A stretch of 64,000 bases of DNA. Source: Janthinobacterium agaricidamnosum NBRC 102515 = DSM 9628 (GTDB lineage: Bacteria > Pseudomonadota > Gammaproteobacteria > Burkholderiales > Burkholderiaceae_D). Below are positions 8,918-16,916 of the stretch, one piece after another (position 1 is the first letter of the stretch; each line of letters opens with the position of its first letter). Location of the stretch: the NCBI RefSeq assembly GCF_000723165.1, contig NZ_HG322949.1:5579995-5643994 (forward strand), given 5' to 3'. A program made the translations under genes and the position numbers. The notes under the pieces are model-generated. The model did no database searches and was not told where the DNA came from. It was given only the letters and a program-made list of their open reading frames with translations.

Positions 8918-10585
8918 ATGGCAAATTACGTCTATACCATGAACCGCGTGGGCAAAATCGTCCCGCCCAAACGCCAGATCCTGAAAGATATTTCGCTGTC
9001 CTTCTTCCCGGGCGCCAAGATCGGCGTGCTGGGCTTGAACGGTTCCGGCAAATCGACCTTGCTGAAAATTATGGCAGGCATCGACACCGACATCCAGGGC
9101 GAAGCCGTGCCGATGCCAGGCCTGAACATCGGCTACCTGCCGCAGGAACCGCAACTCGATCCGGAAAAAACCGTGCGCCAGGAAGTCGAATCCGGCCTGG
9201 GCGAAGTGTTTGAAGCGCAAGCCAAGCTGGAAGCCGTGTACGCCGCCTATGCCGAGGAAGACGCCGATTTCGATGCGCTGGCCACCGAACAGGCGCGCCT
9301 GGAAGCGATCATCTCGACTTCCGACGGCGGCAACTTGAATCTGCAGCTGGAAATGGCCGCCGACGCACTGCGCCTGCCGGCATGGGACGCCAGGATAGCC
9401 GTGCTGTCCGGCGGTGAAAAACGCCGCGTCGCGCTGTGCAAGCTGCTGCTGTCGAAACCGGACATGCTGCTGCTCGACGAACCGACCAACCATCTGGATG
9501 CGGAATCGGTCGACTGGCTGGAGCAATTCCTGCTGCGCTTCCCGGGCACCGTCGTCGCGATCACCCATGACCGCTACTTCCTCGACAATGCCGCCGAGTG
9601 GATTTTGGAACTGGACCGCGGCCATGGCATTCCATGGAAAGGCAATTACTCGACCTGGCTGGATCAGAAGCAAGCCCGCCTGAAGCAGGAAGAAGCGAGC
9701 GAATCGGCGCGCCAGAAAGCGCTGCAAAAAGAGTTGGAATGGTCGCGCCAGAATCCGAAAGCGCGCCAGGCCAAGTCGAAAGCCCGCCTGGCCCGCTTCA
9801 ATGAGCTGTCCGAACACGAATACCAGAAGCGCAACGAGACCCAGGAGATTTTCATCCCTGTGGCCGAACGCCTGGGCAATGAGGTCATCGAATTCAAGAA
9901 CGTCTCGAAGGCGTTCGGCGACCGCCTGCTGATCGACAACCTGTCGTTCACCATCCCGGCCGGCGCCATCGTCGGCATCATCGGCCCGAACGGCGCCGGT
10001 AAATCGACCTTGTTCAAGATGATCACCGGCAAGGAACAACCGGATAGCGGCGAAGTGGTGATCGGCCAGACCGCGCGCGTCTCGATCGTCGACCAGAACC
10101 GCGATACACTGGCCGACAACAAGTCGGTGTTTGAAGACGTGTCCGGCGGCGCCGACATGCTGACCGTGGGCCGCTTCGAAATGCCGTCGCGCGCCTATCT
10201 GGGCCGCTTCAACTTCAAGGGTTCCGACCAGCAAAAACTGGTCGGCAACCTGTCGGGCGGCGAACGCGGCCGCCTGCACCTGGCGAAAACCCTGCTGATG
10301 GGCGGCAACGTGCTGCTGCTCGACGAACCGTCCAACGACCTGGACGTGGAAACCCTGCGCGCACTGGAAGACGCGTTGCTGGAATTCGCCGGCAGCGTGA
10401 TGGTCATTTCGCATGACCGCTGGTTCCTGGACCGTATCGCAACCCATATCCTGGCGTTCGAAGGCAATTCGCAAGTCACCTTCTTCGACGGCAACTATCA
10501 GGAATATGAAGCCGACAAGAAAAAACGCCTCGGCGAAGAAGGCGCCAAGCCGAAGCGGATTCGCTACAAACCGCTGACCGTGTAA
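8918..10585 (+). CDS. ettA: Energy-dependent translational throttle protein EttA (ABC-F)
   Basis: The ATG at 8918 (MANYVYTMNRVGKIVPPKRQ) gives 555 residues, exactly the EttA length; the frame is open upstream but overlaps rarD. Two ABC cassettes are present. The first has Walker A GLNGSGKST, signature LSGGEKRR and Walker B MLLLDEPTNHLD. The second has GPNGAGKST, LSGGERGR and VLLLDEPSNDLD. A charged ~80-residue interdomain linker separates them. There are no membrane segments. EttA binds the ribosomal E site and gates entry of 70S initiation complexes into elongation according to the ATP/ADP ratio. It is followed by a strong terminator. Confidence 0.97.
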   Translation: MANYVYTMNRVGKIVPPKRQILKDISLSFFPGAKIGVLGLNGSGKSTLLKIMAGIDTDIQGEAVPMPGLNIGYLPQEPQLDPEKTVRQEVESGLGEVFEAQAKLEAVYAAYAEEDADFDALATEQARLEAIISTSDGGNLNLQLEMAADALRLPAWDARIAVLSGGEKRRVALCKLLLSKPDMLLLDEPTNHLDAESVDWLEQFLLRFPGTVVAITHDRYFLDNAAEWILELDRGHGIPWKGNYSTWLDQKQARLKQEEASESARQKALQKELEWSRQNPKARQAKSKARLARFNELSEHEYQKRNETQEIFIPVAERLGNEVIEFKNVSKAFGDRLLIDNLSFTIPAGAIVGIIGPNGAGKSTLFKMITGKEQPDSGEVVIGQTARVSIVDQNRDTLADNKSVFEDVSGGADMLTVGRFEMPSRAYLGRFNFKGSDQQKLVGNLSGGERGRLHLAKTLLMGGNVLLLDEPSNDLDVETLRALEDALLEFAGSVMVISHDRWFLDRIATHILAFEGNSQVTFFDGNYQEYEADKKKRLGEEGAKPKRIRYKPLTV

Positions 10586-10612
10586 TTTCTATCCAATACG
10601 TTACACTCGACA

Positions 10613-10638
10613 GGCACGCCATCGGCGTGCCTTTTTTT
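10613..10638 (+). terminator. Intrinsic terminator after ettA
   Basis: A hairpin GGCACGCC-ATC-GGCGTGCC followed by seven T residues lies 27 bp past the ettA stop. A diverged copy without the T-run recurs at about 11217-11235, upstream of the second DUF6265 gene, because the leader was duplicated with the gene. Confidence 0.88.
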
Positions 10639-10655
10639 ATAGCATAGGGATCAAG

Positions 10656-11156
10656 ATGACATTACTCATGACACTCGCCAGTGCCGCGCTCGTCTTCGCG
10701 GCCAGCACCAGCCATGCGGCGGTCGCCGCGGCAAGCGAAACCGAATCCGTCGCCAAGTTGTCGTGGCTGGCCGGTTGCTGGCATGCGGCCGGCCCGGCGC
10801 CGCGCTACGAGGAAAAATGGACGCCCGCCAGCGACGGCAGCATCAGCGGCACCACCCTCGGCATGCGGGACGGCAAGTACCAGCCGTTTGAATTTGCGCA
10901 ATTGCGGGTTACCGAACCGGGCCAGCTGGCCTATGTCGCCAAACCGAATGGCGCGCCGCCGGTGGTGTTCAACCTGCTGAGCGGGGGAAAACCGAATGAT
11001 TTTACCTTTGGCAACTTGGACAACGACTTCCCCAGCCGCATCGTCTACCACCGCGACAACGCAAACAGCTTGCGCGTCAGCATCATCGGTACCTTGAAAG
11101 GCAAGTTCACCACCGTGCAGATACCTATGACACGCGGCAAATGTGAGACCAAGTAA
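10656..11156 (+). CDS. Exported DUF6265 family protein (copy 1)
   Basis: This 166-residue protein has a cleavable signal peptide (cut near SHAA, residue 22). Its DUF6265-type domain carries LSWLAGCWHA, a central EPGQLAYVAKPNG segment, and a LDNDFPSRIVYHRD motif near the end. Its function is unknown. Family members are small periplasmic or secreted proteins with a lipocalin-like look. The downstream gene is a close paralogue sharing the same motifs in the same order, so this is a tandem duplication. Confidence 0.8.
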   Translation: MTLLMTLASAALVFAASTSHAAVAAASETESVAKLSWLAGCWHAAGPAPRYEEKWTPASDGSISGTTLGMRDGKYQPFEFAQLRVTEPGQLAYVAKPNGAPPVVFNLLSGGKPNDFTFGNLDNDFPSRIVYHRDNANSLRVSIIGTLKGKFTTVQIPMTRGKCETK

Positions 11157-11252
11157 GGCCACCGTCTTCGCGCCGCACGGCTGGGCGTGCGATTGATAAA
11201 TCGGCTACACTTTACAGGCATGCCGATGGCGTGCCTTGTGACGGGAGACGAC

Positions 11253-11810
11253 ATGACATTACTCGCGAATACATTCCTTGCTGCGCTATTGGGCCTCGCC
11301 GCAACGGCCGCACAGGCCGCCGACAAAGCCCAGCCGGCGCCCGCTACGGCACCCGCTACGGCCCCCGCTACGGCACCCGCTACGGTCGACAAGCTGGCTT
11401 GGCTGGCGGGTTGCTGGCATGTCGACGGCGCCGAACCCGGTTCCGGCGAACAATGGAGCACGGCGGCCGGCGGCACCATCCTCGGCACCAGCCGCACCGT
11501 AAAAGGCGGCAAGACCACGGCCTTCGAATTCGTGCAAATCCGTATCACCGAACCGGGCCAACTGGCCTACATCGTGCAACCGTCGGGCAAGCCGCCGGTG
11601 GTATTCAACTTGCTGCGCCAGGACCAGCCGAATGAATTCATCTTCGCCAACCTGGACAACGATTTCCCCAGCCGCATCATCTACCGCCACGACAGCGAAC
11701 GCATCCTGCACGCCAGCATAAGCGGCACCTTGAAAGGGAAACTCAGCACCATCGATTTCCCGATGACGCGGGCGCGCTGCGATACCACGTCCAGCGAGCG
11801 CTCCAGGTAA
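11253..11810 (+). CDS. Exported DUF6265 family protein (copy 2)
   Basis: The start is the ATG at 11253, preceded by GGGAGACG. Its first twelve bases (ATGACATTACTC) are identical to those of copy 1, which supports both starts. The product has 185 residues: signal peptide ending ...AQAA, an Ala-Pro-Ala-Thr linker encoded by four near-identical 12-bp units (11341-11385), then the same domain as copy 1 (KLAWLAGCWH, EPGQLAYIVQPSG, LDNDFPSRII). The linker is the main difference from copy 1. The function is unknown. Confidence 0.8.
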   Translation: MTLLANTFLAALLGLAATAAQAADKAQPAPATAPATAPATAPATVDKLAWLAGCWHVDGAEPGSGEQWSTAAGGTILGTSRTVKGGKTTAFEFVQIRITEPGQLAYIVQPSGKPPVVFNLLRQDQPNEFIFANLDNDFPSRIIYRHDSERILHASISGTLKGKLSTIDFPMTRARCDTTSSERSR

Positions 11811-11889
11811 GCGGGAGCGCCCCAAAGCCGGCACTCATCAAATTTGCCGCCCTTGCGCGCTGCACGCTAATCTGGTGTAAGCTTGAAAC

Positions 11890-12078
11890 ATGAACACCGC
11901 CTTGTCCCCGATTGAGTCCGAGTTCGCCACCCCCGAAGAGGCGCAGGCCTACGACCGTTGGTTTCGCGCCCAGGTGCAGGAAGCCATGGACGATCCACTG
12001 CCTGGTATGGCGCATGACCAAGTCATGGCCGAAATGCGCGCGATAATCACGGCAAAGAGAAAAAACACCAAGCGATAA
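11890..12078 (+). CDS. Putative antitoxin of a RelE/ParE-type pair
   Basis: This small, acidic 62-residue protein (EFATPEEAQAYDRWFRAQVQ) lies 66 bp upstream of a RelE/ParE-like toxin gene. It resembles the short 'stability determinant' antitoxins that pair with ParE-superfamily toxins. It is predicted to bind and neutralise the toxin and repress the operon. No clear DNA-binding fold can be read by eye, so the assignment leans on size, composition and the neighbour. Confidence 0.68.
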   Translation: MNTALSPIESEFATPEEAQAYDRWFRAQVQEAMDDPLPGMAHDQVMAEMRAIITAKRKNTKR

Positions 12079-12102
12079 CAGGGCGAATAGCTGCTCGTGA
12101 CG

Positions 12103-12137
12103 CCAGAATAAATACGGCTCTATACTGTATTTTCTGG
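12103..12137 (+). promoter_or_regulatory. Hairpin / possible internal promoter before the toxin gene
   Basis: An interrupted inverted repeat (CCAGAA...AATAC / GTATTTTCTGG) surrounds a TATACT hexamer at 12121-12126, just before the toxin ribosome site GGAG at 12136-12139. A weak TGACGC at 12098 sits at -35 distance. It could be a toxin-specific promoter with an overlapping operator, or a structure limiting toxin translation. Confidence 0.35.
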
Positions 12138-12144
12138 AGAAGTA

Positions 12145-12420
12145 ATGCTTCCTGTTCAATGGCACCCCAACGCCAGGGCCAAGCTGGCCGCCATCCTCGA
12201 GTATATTGCCGAACACAATGACGTTGCCGCTTCCGCGCTGCAGGCCGACATCGAACGTGCCGCCTCCCGGTTGCAGCAGCACCCCTGCCTGTACCGCCGC
12301 GGCCGGGTCGCCGGCACGCGGGAAATCGTCGTGCATCCTCATTATGTGCTGGTGTACCGCATCCGGCCGAGTGTGATTGAAATCATCGCGGTCCTGCACT
12401 CGCGCCAGCAGTACCCGTGA
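12145..12420 (+). CDS. RelE/ParE-family toxin
   Basis: This 91-residue protein has the ParE/RelE fold signature: an N-terminal WHPNARAKLAAILEYI helix pair, the GRVAGTREIVVHPHYVLVYRI strand block, and a C-terminal IAVLHSRQQYP, where the HSRQ(x)P ending is typical of ParE/RelE members. ParE toxins poison DNA gyrase and RelE toxins cut mRNA; the sequence does not settle which applies here. It starts with ATG after GGAGAAGTA and follows the putative antitoxin. A terminator closes the pair. Confidence 0.85.
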   Translation: MLPVQWHPNARAKLAAILEYIAEHNDVAASALQADIERAASRLQQHPCLYRRGRVAGTREIVVHPHYVLVYRIRPSVIEIIAVLHSRQQYP

Positions 12421-12455
12421 CCTCGCAGCGCCATGCCGAGTCCGCGATAGATAAA

Positions 12456-12482
12456 AAAACAGCTCCCGAGGGAGCTGTTTTT
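12456..12482. terminator. Bidirectional terminator between toxin and barrel genes
   Basis: The stem AAAACAGCTCC / GGAGCTGTTTT with a 4-nt loop is flanked by A and T runs. It separates the convergent toxin gene (+) and outer membrane barrel gene (-). Confidence 0.85.
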
Positions 12483-12541
12483 ACAACGTTTTTCCAACAT
12501 CACGCGGCAGTCCGCGCAGCGATGCCGACACCCGCCATCGC

Positions 12542-13123
12542 TCAGAAGTTGTAGCGCGCGCCCAGCGACAAGGCCGTCGATTTGTGGCCCTGATCGGCGC
12601 TTTGGCCGAAATGTTCGACTTCAGCCGTCAGCGACACGTTTTTGTTGATCGCGTATTGCGCGCCAACCGACGCGTACAGGCCAGTCTTGTTGTCACCGCT
12701 GAGGCCGGCGGCGGCGCCGCTGCCGCTGATGCTGTCATGGTTGCGAGCAACACCCAGCTTGCCGAACACGCCTACCTGATCGTTCACCGGCATGGTCGCC
12801 TTGCCGGCCACATAAAAGCCGTGCGACGCGGTGCTGACGCTGCCGGTGGCGCCGCCATTCTGGGTAAAGTTGTAGTCGCGGCTGCCGAAGTCTTCGTAAC
12901 CGCCCTCCACCGCCCAAGTCTGGTTGAAATCGTAACCGGCGAATAATTTACCGGCGGCCTTGGTGCCGCTATGGTCGTCGCCGCTGGCGACGTTCGGCAC
13001 ATCGAATTTATAACGGCTGGCGGTCACGCCGACACCTGCGTAAGCGCCTTCGGCATGGGCCATCGACATACCGGCGGTCAAGGTGGTGGCGGAAGCAATC
13101 AATGCAAAAAGAATCTTTTTCAT
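12542..13123 (-). CDS. Outer membrane beta-barrel protein
   Basis: The ATG at 13123 begins a classical signal peptide (MKKILFALIAS...AHA, cut before EGAYAG), giving 193 residues; the longer frame from 13189 would bury it. The mature protein is Gly-, Ser- and aromatic-rich with alternating strands (WAVEGGYEDFGSRDYNF, VSLTAEVEHFGQS). It ends in LGARYNF, the terminal Phe recognised by the BAM complex. It fits the small eight-stranded OmpA-like/OmpW-like barrels. The role is unknown. It is monocistronic. Confidence 0.82.
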   Translation of the reverse strand: MKKILFALIASATTLTAGMSMAHAEGAYAGVGVTASRYKFDVPNVASGDDHSGTKAAGKLFAGYDFNQTWAVEGGYEDFGSRDYNFTQNGGATGSVSTASHGFYVAGKATMPVNDQVGVFGKLGVARNHDSISGSGAAAGLSGDNKTGLYASVGAQYAINKNVSLTAEVEHFGQSADQGHKSTALSLGARYNF

Positions 13124-13299
13124 ATGCTTGTCTTTCAAAAATGGTGAACTTGCTGGAGTTCGCAGTTCAACGAATTGCGATGGATCCACGATAGCACCTG
13201 AAAAACACTACGTCCTGTGCCATTCCGTAAGAAGTGTGACGAGATGTAAGCTAAGATTTCATACTGGAAATTTCAAGATCAACTACTGTGGAGCGATAC

Positions 13300-13881
13300 A
13301 TGAAAAAACGCCAATTCCTCGGCGGTGCGGCGCTGGCCGGCGCGCTGTTGCCTTCGACGGCACAAGCCGGCCCGCGGCGGGCGCCCGGACCGGCGCTGTT
13401 GACCGTCACCGGTGCGATCAGCAAGGCCAATCGCGGGCCGTTCGACCCGGTCGCCGATCAAATGATGCACAAGCAGAAATTAAGCTTTAGCAAGGCGTAC
13501 GCCTTCGATTTCGACAGCCTGGCCGCCTTGCCAGCCCGGACCATCCAGCCGACGCTGGAATATGACGCCAAGCGGCATGTATTGCGCGGCCCGGCCTTGC
13601 TCGACGTGCTGCAGGCGGCCGCTGCGGTCTTGAATGAGCACAGCAAGATCGTGCTGCGCGCGGTCGATGGCTACGCGGCGGAATTGAGCGTGCTCCAGGC
13701 GCGCAGCCAGGGCTTCATTATCGCGACCCATCTGGATGACAAGCCGATGGCGCTGGGCGGCCTCGGCCCCTTATGGGCGCTGTATGACGCCGACCGGGTG
13801 CCGGAGATGGCGGCCAAGCCGCTGGCCGAGCGCTACAACGCCTGCCCGTGGGCGCTGTATCACATCGCGGTGCAGGGCTGA
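13300..13881 (+). CDS. Exported molybdopterin-oxidoreductase-like domain protein
   Basis: The ATG at 13300 has GGAG seven bases upstream and is preferred over an in-frame GTG at 13288. The 193-residue product has a signal peptide (KKRQFLGGAALAGALLPSTA). A compact domain follows, resembling the oxidoreductase molybdopterin-binding (SUOX) fold as found in small, isolated members: LTVTGAIS at the start, GPALLDVLQAA in the middle, and GLGPLWALYDADRVPE...WALYHIAVQ at the end. The Cys that ligates molybdenum in sulphite oxidases is not evident, so enzymatic activity is doubtful. Confidence 0.62.
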   Translation: MKKRQFLGGAALAGALLPSTAQAGPRRAPGPALLTVTGAISKANRGPFDPVADQMMHKQKLSFSKAYAFDFDSLAALPARTIQPTLEYDAKRHVLRGPALLDVLQAAAAVLNEHSKIVLRAVDGYAAELSVLQARSQGFIIATHLDDKPMALGGLGPLWALYDADRVPEMAAKPLAERYNACPWALYHIAVQG

Positions 13882-13888
13882 GGACGGC

Positions 13889-14251
13889 TCAGGCGTAGGC
13901 TTCCGCCAGCGTCATCACGCGCGGCGTGACGCTGATGCCGAGTGCATTGAACAAGGCGTCGATGGCGGCCAGGTTGGCCGTGCATTCCTCGCTGTTCCAG
14001 CCTTTGAACAAATCGCTGCCGTCTTTTTGGAAATGCAGGTCCAGCACCTTGCCCTTGTCTTTGTGCAAGTAAGCGGAACTATAGGTATTTTCAAAACCGA
14101 GCGCCTTCAGGCCCGCCAGCAATTCGGCGGGCGGATGATCGGGATCGGTGGCTAAAAACACCCCGAAGGTCTTGCCTGGCGGCTTGGCCGCGATATCGAC
14201 GTCGTAAATGCCGGGCGCTTTGCTAACGGTGGTGCTTTTCAGAAATAACAT
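13889..14251 (-). CDS. Hypothetical protein, 120 aa
   Basis: The ATG at 14251 is preceded by AGGGGATTG and is preferred to the longer in-frame start at 14335. The product is soluble, with no signal or membrane segment. Readable features are an acidic/aromatic middle (ATDPDHPPAELLAGLKALGF, SSAYLHKDKGKVLDLHF) and a C-terminal helix with a single Cys (EECTANLAAIDALFNALG). I do not recognise the family. It converges with the molybdopterin-like gene, separated by 7 bp. A perfect palindrome lies 55 bp upstream of its start. Confidence 0.62.
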   Translation of the reverse strand: MLFLKSTTVSKAPGIYDVDIAAKPPGKTFGVFLATDPDHPPAELLAGLKALGFENTYSSAYLHKDKGKVLDLHFQKDGSDLFKGWNSEECTANLAAIDALFNALGISVTPRVMTLAEAYA

Positions 14252-14305
14252 GACAATCCCCTGCGGCTGGGTGCTGATGCACTGTTTTCTCGGCAATTTT
14301 GATTC

Positions 14306-14324
14306 TCTAGAAAAATTTTCTAGA
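14306..14324. promoter_or_regulatory. Perfect 19-bp palindrome, candidate operator
   Basis: TCTAGAAAA-A-TTTTCTAGA is a perfect 9-bp inverted repeat about one central base, in an AT-rich stretch 55 bp upstream of the 120-residue gene's start. The size and symmetry suit a dimeric repressor. No regulator is adjacent. Confidence 0.4.
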
Positions 14325-14425
14325 AAAAACTTCAAGATCCCAGCTTATTGCTAATTTCCAATTTTGGCTATCTTCAGGAACATTTATTTAACGAAACGCA
14401 ACATAGTGTCGCGCCTGGATTACCT

Positions 14426-14488
14426 GGAGCGCCTGACAAAATGTTGATGAAAATATAATTCAGCCATCGGCGTGTTGTCAGGCGCTCC
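14426..14488. repeat. Long inverted repeat at the 3' end of the DUF2520 gene
   Basis: GGAGCGCCTGACAA at 14426-14439 is the exact reverse complement of 14475-14488; with one mismatch the arms extend to 17 bp. The right arm overlaps the last codons of the DUF2520 gene. Transcription of that operon would form a long-stem hairpin with a 35-nt loop. There is no T-run, so Rho-independent termination is unlikely. mRNA 3'-end protection is possible. Confidence 0.5.
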
Positions 14489-15323
14489 TGGCGCCACGCT
14501 TGCGCCGGGCCAGGTCGGCGGTCGGCGCCACCAGCGCCCGGTACAACTGGCCGCTGGCCGCATCCCACGCATCGACGGCGCGCTGCTGCTGGCCGACGGT
14601 GGCAAAATCGCCGCGCGCGATCGGCCCGCTGAGCGCTTGTGCCGGCCCCAGCCTGAACACATTGGCGACCGCCTCGGTCACCAGCGGCTGCGCCAGCTCG
14701 CGCGCCACCGCTTCCGGAATCCCGGCCGCCTGGTAGGCGCGCAACGCCGTGTCGAGCACGGTCACCAGGTAATTGCTGGCGAACACGGCGGCGGCGTGAT
14801 ACACGGTCTTGGCGCTGGCGTCGATGGCCACCGGACGCGCCCCGGCCGCCAGCAAGGCCGGCTGCAATACTTCCAGTGCCTTGGCATCGCCTTCGATACC
14901 GCAAAACGTCGCGCTGAAACTGTCGGCCACCAGTGCCGGGTCGGCAAAACTGCGGATCGGATGGACGCTGGCCAGCAGCGCCCCGGCTTGTTTAGCAGGC
15001 AACAATTGACTGGATGCCAGCGCGCCGCTGCAATGGAATACGATGTTCCCCGCCAGCGGCATGGCGTCCGCCAATGCCGCGCAGGCGGCCACGATCTGGT
15101 CGTCGCCGACCGCCAGCATCGTGATATCGGCTGCACGCAAATGATGGTAAGCACTTACTGCGACGCCAGCGCCGATAAAATCGACGGCGGCCTGCGCCGA
15201 TGACAGCGAGCGGGTCAGCACATCTTGTACCTGGAACACCCCCGACACGGCGAACACCCGCCCCAGCGCCTTGCCGACATGGCCGGCGCCGACAATATTG
15301 AGCGTAAGAATGCGAGCCGGCAT
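14478..15323 (-). CDS. DUF2520 / Rossmann-like domain protein
   Basis: This 281-residue protein has an N-terminal NAD(P)-binding fold (LTLNIVGAGHVGKALGRVF, the GxGxxG motif). The DUF2520 C-terminal helical domain follows, with VFHCSGALAS, ASVHPIRSF and YHAAAVFASNYLVTV. The layout resembles pyrroline-5-carboxylate reductase or 6-phosphogluconate-type dehydrogenases, but the substrate is unknown. Its ATG overlaps the DUF924 stop by one base, so the two are translationally coupled. Confidence 0.88.
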   Translation of the reverse strand: MPARILTLNIVGAGHVGKALGRVFAVSGVFQVQDVLTRSLSSAQAAVDFIGAGVAVSAYHHLRAADITMLAVGDDQIVAACAALADAMPLAGNIVFHCSGALASSQLLPAKQAGALLASVHPIRSFADPALVADSFSATFCGIEGDAKALEVLQPALLAAGARPVAIDASAKTVYHAAAVFASNYLVTVLDTALRAYQAAGIPEAVARELAQPLVTEAVANVFRLGPAQALSGPIARGDFATVGQQQRAVDAWDAASGQLYRALVAPTADLARRKRGARSA

Positions 15324-15907
15324 TAAAACGACGATCCAGGATGCGTCAGGAATTCCAGCTCTTGCGGCGTGGAACTGCGCCCGAGTATCTGGTTGCGATG
15401 CGGGAAACGGCCGAAGCGCTCGATCACCGCGTGGTGGCGTTTGGCGTAATCGAGCATCGGGCCAAAACCGGATGCGGCCGCCGCCAGGCGCGTGAACAGC
15501 GCCAGCGAACGGGCCTGTTCGGCCGCGCTTTCCGCATGCTCGAACGGCATGTAGGCAAACGCCCGCTGGCGCGGCGCCAGGGCCAGGTCGCCGTCATGCG
15601 CCGTCAGCGCCTGCGCGGCGGCCAGCGCCAGCGTATCGCCGGCGAACGCTTGCGGCGTGCCGCGGTACACATTGCGGGTCAATTGATCCAGCACCAGGAT
15701 GCGCGCCAACGTGCCTTGCGGGCCGGCCTGGTCCCATTCCGCCAGGCCGCCGTCCAGCGCCTGCCCGATCAGCGCACCAAAACGGCGTCCGATCTGGCGG
15801 TCGAAAGCGTCGTCCTTGCGGAACCACTCCGGGCGCGCCGCGCCATAATCGATATGGTCCGGCGTCAAAAACCAGAATTCGAGTACTTCGCGTATCGCAG
15901 GCAACAT
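15323..15907 (-). CDS. DUF924 family protein
   Basis: This 194-residue, TPR-like helical protein of the DUF924 family has EVLEFWF near its start, the central ILVLDQLTRNVYRGT, and the tail FGRFPHRNQILGRSSTPQELEFL. The ATG at 15907 has GGAG six bases upstream; an in-frame TTG at 15925 overlaps the MgtC-like stop but lacks support. The function is unknown. It sits between the MgtC-like gene and the DUF2520 gene in a run of five same-strand genes with minimal gaps. Confidence 0.88.
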   Translation of the reverse strand: MLPAIREVLEFWFLTPDHIDYGAARPEWFRKDDAFDRQIGRRFGALIGQALDGGLAEWDQAGPQGTLARILVLDQLTRNVYRGTPQAFAGDTLALAAAQALTAHDGDLALAPRQRAFAYMPFEHAESAAEQARSLALFTRLAAAASGFGPMLDYAKRHHAVIERFGRFPHRNQILGRSSTPQELEFLTHPGSSF

Positions 15908-15921
15908 GGTTTTCTCCGTTT

Positions 15922-16665
15922 TCAATTGCGGGCGTGCGACAGCTGGTAGCTGGCGATGCCGTCGAATTGCGCCAGTTCAGTCGACAGCGCCGACAGGCTG
16001 GCGCCGCTATTCTTGCTCAGCGCGATGGCGACGAAGCGCCATTCCTGCATGCCGTCCAGGCTGCCGATGGTCAGCGAGCCGCCGGCGATTTCATAACCGC
16101 GCTTGATGGCCATGCCGCGCAGCGTTTCTTCGCTCGGCATGAAGTCTTTCTTGAAGCGCATCATGATGGCCACCGCGTGGCGCGACGGCAGCCAGTTTTC
16201 CAGCTTCGACAGGAAGATCATCGACATCGCGCACAGGAAGGCCAGGCCCATCGCCGACAGGTAAAAGCCGATGCCGACCATGATGCCGATCACCGACGAG
16301 GCCCAGATCGACGCGGCGGTGGTCAGGCCGCTGATATTAAAACCCTCGCGCATGATCACGCCGGCGCCGAGAAAGCCGATGCCGGTGACGATGCCCTGCA
16401 CGATGCGGGTCGGGTCGCTGCCCGGCACCACCGCGCCGTGGCCGCCGAACCAGAATTCGGAATAACCGCCCAGCACCGTCAGCGCGGCCGACGCCATGCA
16501 CACCAGGCCGTAGGTGCGCATGCCGGCGGCGCGGCCGTGATACGAGCGCTCGTAACCGACCAGCAAGCCGAGCAGCAGCGCGCCGATCAGGTTCAGCAAG
16601 ATCACGCCATTGGTCGCCAGCTCGGCCGGCGACCAATACGAGCGCAGGAACTCAATCGTCGGCAT
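15922..16665 (-). CDS. MgtC/SapB family membrane protein
   Basis: This 247-residue protein has four or five N-terminal membrane segments carrying the MgtC signature (LIGALLLGLLVGYERSYHGRAAGMRTYGLV and GFLGAGVIMREGFNISGLTTAASIW; each split here from a longer block). A soluble ~90-residue C-terminal domain follows. MgtC proteins are linked to growth at low Mg2+, and in Salmonella to inhibition of F1Fo ATP synthase. No Mg2+ sensor leader is evident. It starts 14 bp inside the end of the preceding small gene. Confidence 0.87.
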   Translation of the reverse strand: MPTIEFLRSYWSPAELATNGVILLNLIGALLLGLLVGYERSYHGRAAGMRTYGLVCMASAALTVLGGYSEFWFGGHGAVVPGSDPTRIVQGIVTGIGFLGAGVIMREGFNISGLTTAASIWASSVIGIMVGIGFYLSAMGLAFLCAMSMIFLSKLENWLPSRHAVAIMMRFKKDFMPSEETLRGMAIKRGYEIAGGSLTIGSLDGMQEWRFVAIALSKNSGASLSALSTELAQFDGIASYQLSHARN

Positions 16666-16915
16666 GCGGCGCTTTTTTGGTCAGCTGCTGTTCAAACGCG
16701 ACATCGAGCTTGCTGGCGCGGCGCGGGGTTTGCGGCCCCAGCTGGTTGACGAAAGCGACAAATTCGTCGAGCTCCAGCGGCGCGCACAGCGGCGGCTTGC
16801 CCGGCCCTTCGGTCAGGAAAAACAATTCGCTGCCGGTGCGCGCCATCGAATACTGGCTGTTGCCGCTGCGGACCTTGAGGCGCTCGATGGCGGATGTGGC
16901 GCGGGTAGAACGCAT
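16652..16915 (-). CDS. Small conserved-looking hypothetical protein, 87 aa
   Basis: The ATG at 16915 lies one base past the aminopeptidase stop, and the stop overlaps the MgtC-like start by 14 bp, so it is packed into the operon. The 87 residues are polar with no signal: NSQYSMARTGSELFFLTEGP, then LELDEFVAFVNQLG, then a lysine-rich tail. The frame is open further upstream, but that would overlap the aminopeptidase coding sequence. I do not recognise a family. Confidence 0.6.
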   Translation of the reverse strand: MRSTRATSAIERLKVRSGNSQYSMARTGSELFFLTEGPGKPPLCAPLELDEFVAFVNQLGPQTPRRASKLDVAFEQQLTKKAPHADD

Positions 16916-16916
16916 G

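Noticed and set aside
11341..11385. 12-bp tandem units as a CRISPR or regulatory repeat
   Set aside because: They are in frame and encode an Ala-Pro-Ala-Thr linker in the second DUF6265 protein; similar linkers occur in the hybrid kinase.
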